Assembly: GCA_003153375.1 (NCBI GenBank)
Contig: PLYM01000256.1
Location: forward strand, 1 to 49,674
Reading direction: 5' to 3'
DNA from: Planctomycetaceae bacterium
GTDB taxonomy: Bacteria > Planctomycetota > Planctomycetia > Pirellulales > PALSA-1355
DNA: 49,674 nt
Shown here piece by piece: positions 49,597 through 49,674 of the stretch. Position numbers and translations under genes: made by a program. The notes beneath the pieces are model-generated. The model was not told the DNA's origin and made no database searches. It saw only the letters and a list, made by a program, of their open reading frames with translations. How positions within the stretch are numbered: position 1 is the stretch's first letter; the number at the start of each line of letters is the position of its first letter.

Positions 49597-49674
49597 GGCA
49601 TGGATCGCTTTTTTTGAAAGTGATCTGCAAACGCTTCAAGGCTCGCCAGACCGTTCCCAACGCCACCGTGACGC
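49235..49674 (-). mobile_element. IS630-family remnant, running out of the window
   Basis: The left end is the fusion point. On the right the element continues beyond 49674, where the minus strand reads VALGTVWRALKRLQITFKK, the end of the IS630 helix-turn-helix part, in a different frame from the DDE part. The frame changes at a run of seven A (minus strand; forward T7 at 49609-49615), followed by AIHAVEQQRPDV. Many IS elements use such slippery runs to make the full transposase, and a frameshift mutation is the alternative. Confidence 0.75.

Noticed and set aside
1-49674. Search by eye for tRNA, rRNA, CRISPR arrays, attachment sites and phage genes
   Set aside because: No cloverleaf with CCA-ready acceptor, no rRNA core motifs, no repeat-spacer pattern, integrase or phage structural gene was recognised. 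Short or divergent RNAs could still be missed without a covariance search.

Overview
The window is high-GC bacterial DNA with the marks of a planctomycete, probably a Pirellulales-like member of Planctomycetota. It holds two DUF1549/DUF1553 plus DUF1501 gene pairs, a DUF1559 pseudopilin-like gene, several very large TPR proteins, a kinase-like protein of planctomycete build, and many proteins with Tat, Sec or lipoprotein signals. I see no rRNA, tRNA or CRISPR array. Both edges carry degraded or rearranged genes: a comEC remnant on the left, and an IS630/IS4 transposase chimera on the right.

Left part (1-11 kb). A small membrane protein and an internally deleted comEC lie on the minus strand. 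They are followed by an S9-family peptidase lipoprotein, a cupin and a lipoprotein. Next comes DAHP synthase, the first enzyme of aromatic amino acid synthesis. It is preceded by what looks like a complete ribosome-mediated attenuator: a 24-codon leader ORF with a Tyr/Phe run, an antiterminator arm and a strong intrinsic terminator. A zinc-ribbon membrane protein and a 1010-residue pseudokinase follow on the minus strand and share a related C-terminal secretin-like domain.

Middle part (11-33.5 kb). Three tandem TPR-glycosyltransferase fusions come first, two with a GT9-like domain and one with an OGT/SPINDLY (GT41) domain, followed by a Tat-exported TIM-barrel protein. On the minus strand, six genes from 26.7 to 18.9 kb read ExbB, ExbD, ExbD, a two-TM membrane protein, a membrane-anchored alpha/alpha-toroid protein and a TPR protein. 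They look like one proton-driven envelope machine without a classical TonB. Downstream are an isoprenylcysteine-methyltransferase-like enzyme, an LptF/LptG-type permease, a MATE transporter, and the first DUF1501 and DUF1549/1553 pair.

Right part (33.5-49.7 kb). An AT-richer intergenic stretch with a perfect hairpin precedes an ABC exporter with a coiled-coil insert. Then come a Cys/Gly-rich lipoprotein, a ferritin, a PPC-type exported protein, the second DUF1501 and DUF1549/1553 pair, a PDZ protein with an Asn/Lys/Trp-rich linker, small membrane proteins and a DUF1559 gene. The DUF1559 gene is preceded by a possible coupled 30-codon ORF. The right edge is the chimeric transposase.

Several short promoter-like sequences recur between unrelated genes: a 15-mer at 26.9 and 36.3 kb, a 13-mer at 1.4 and 11.0 kb, and a TATNCT-type element before three plus-strand genes. 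At least two transcripts appear to start at or next to their AUG.
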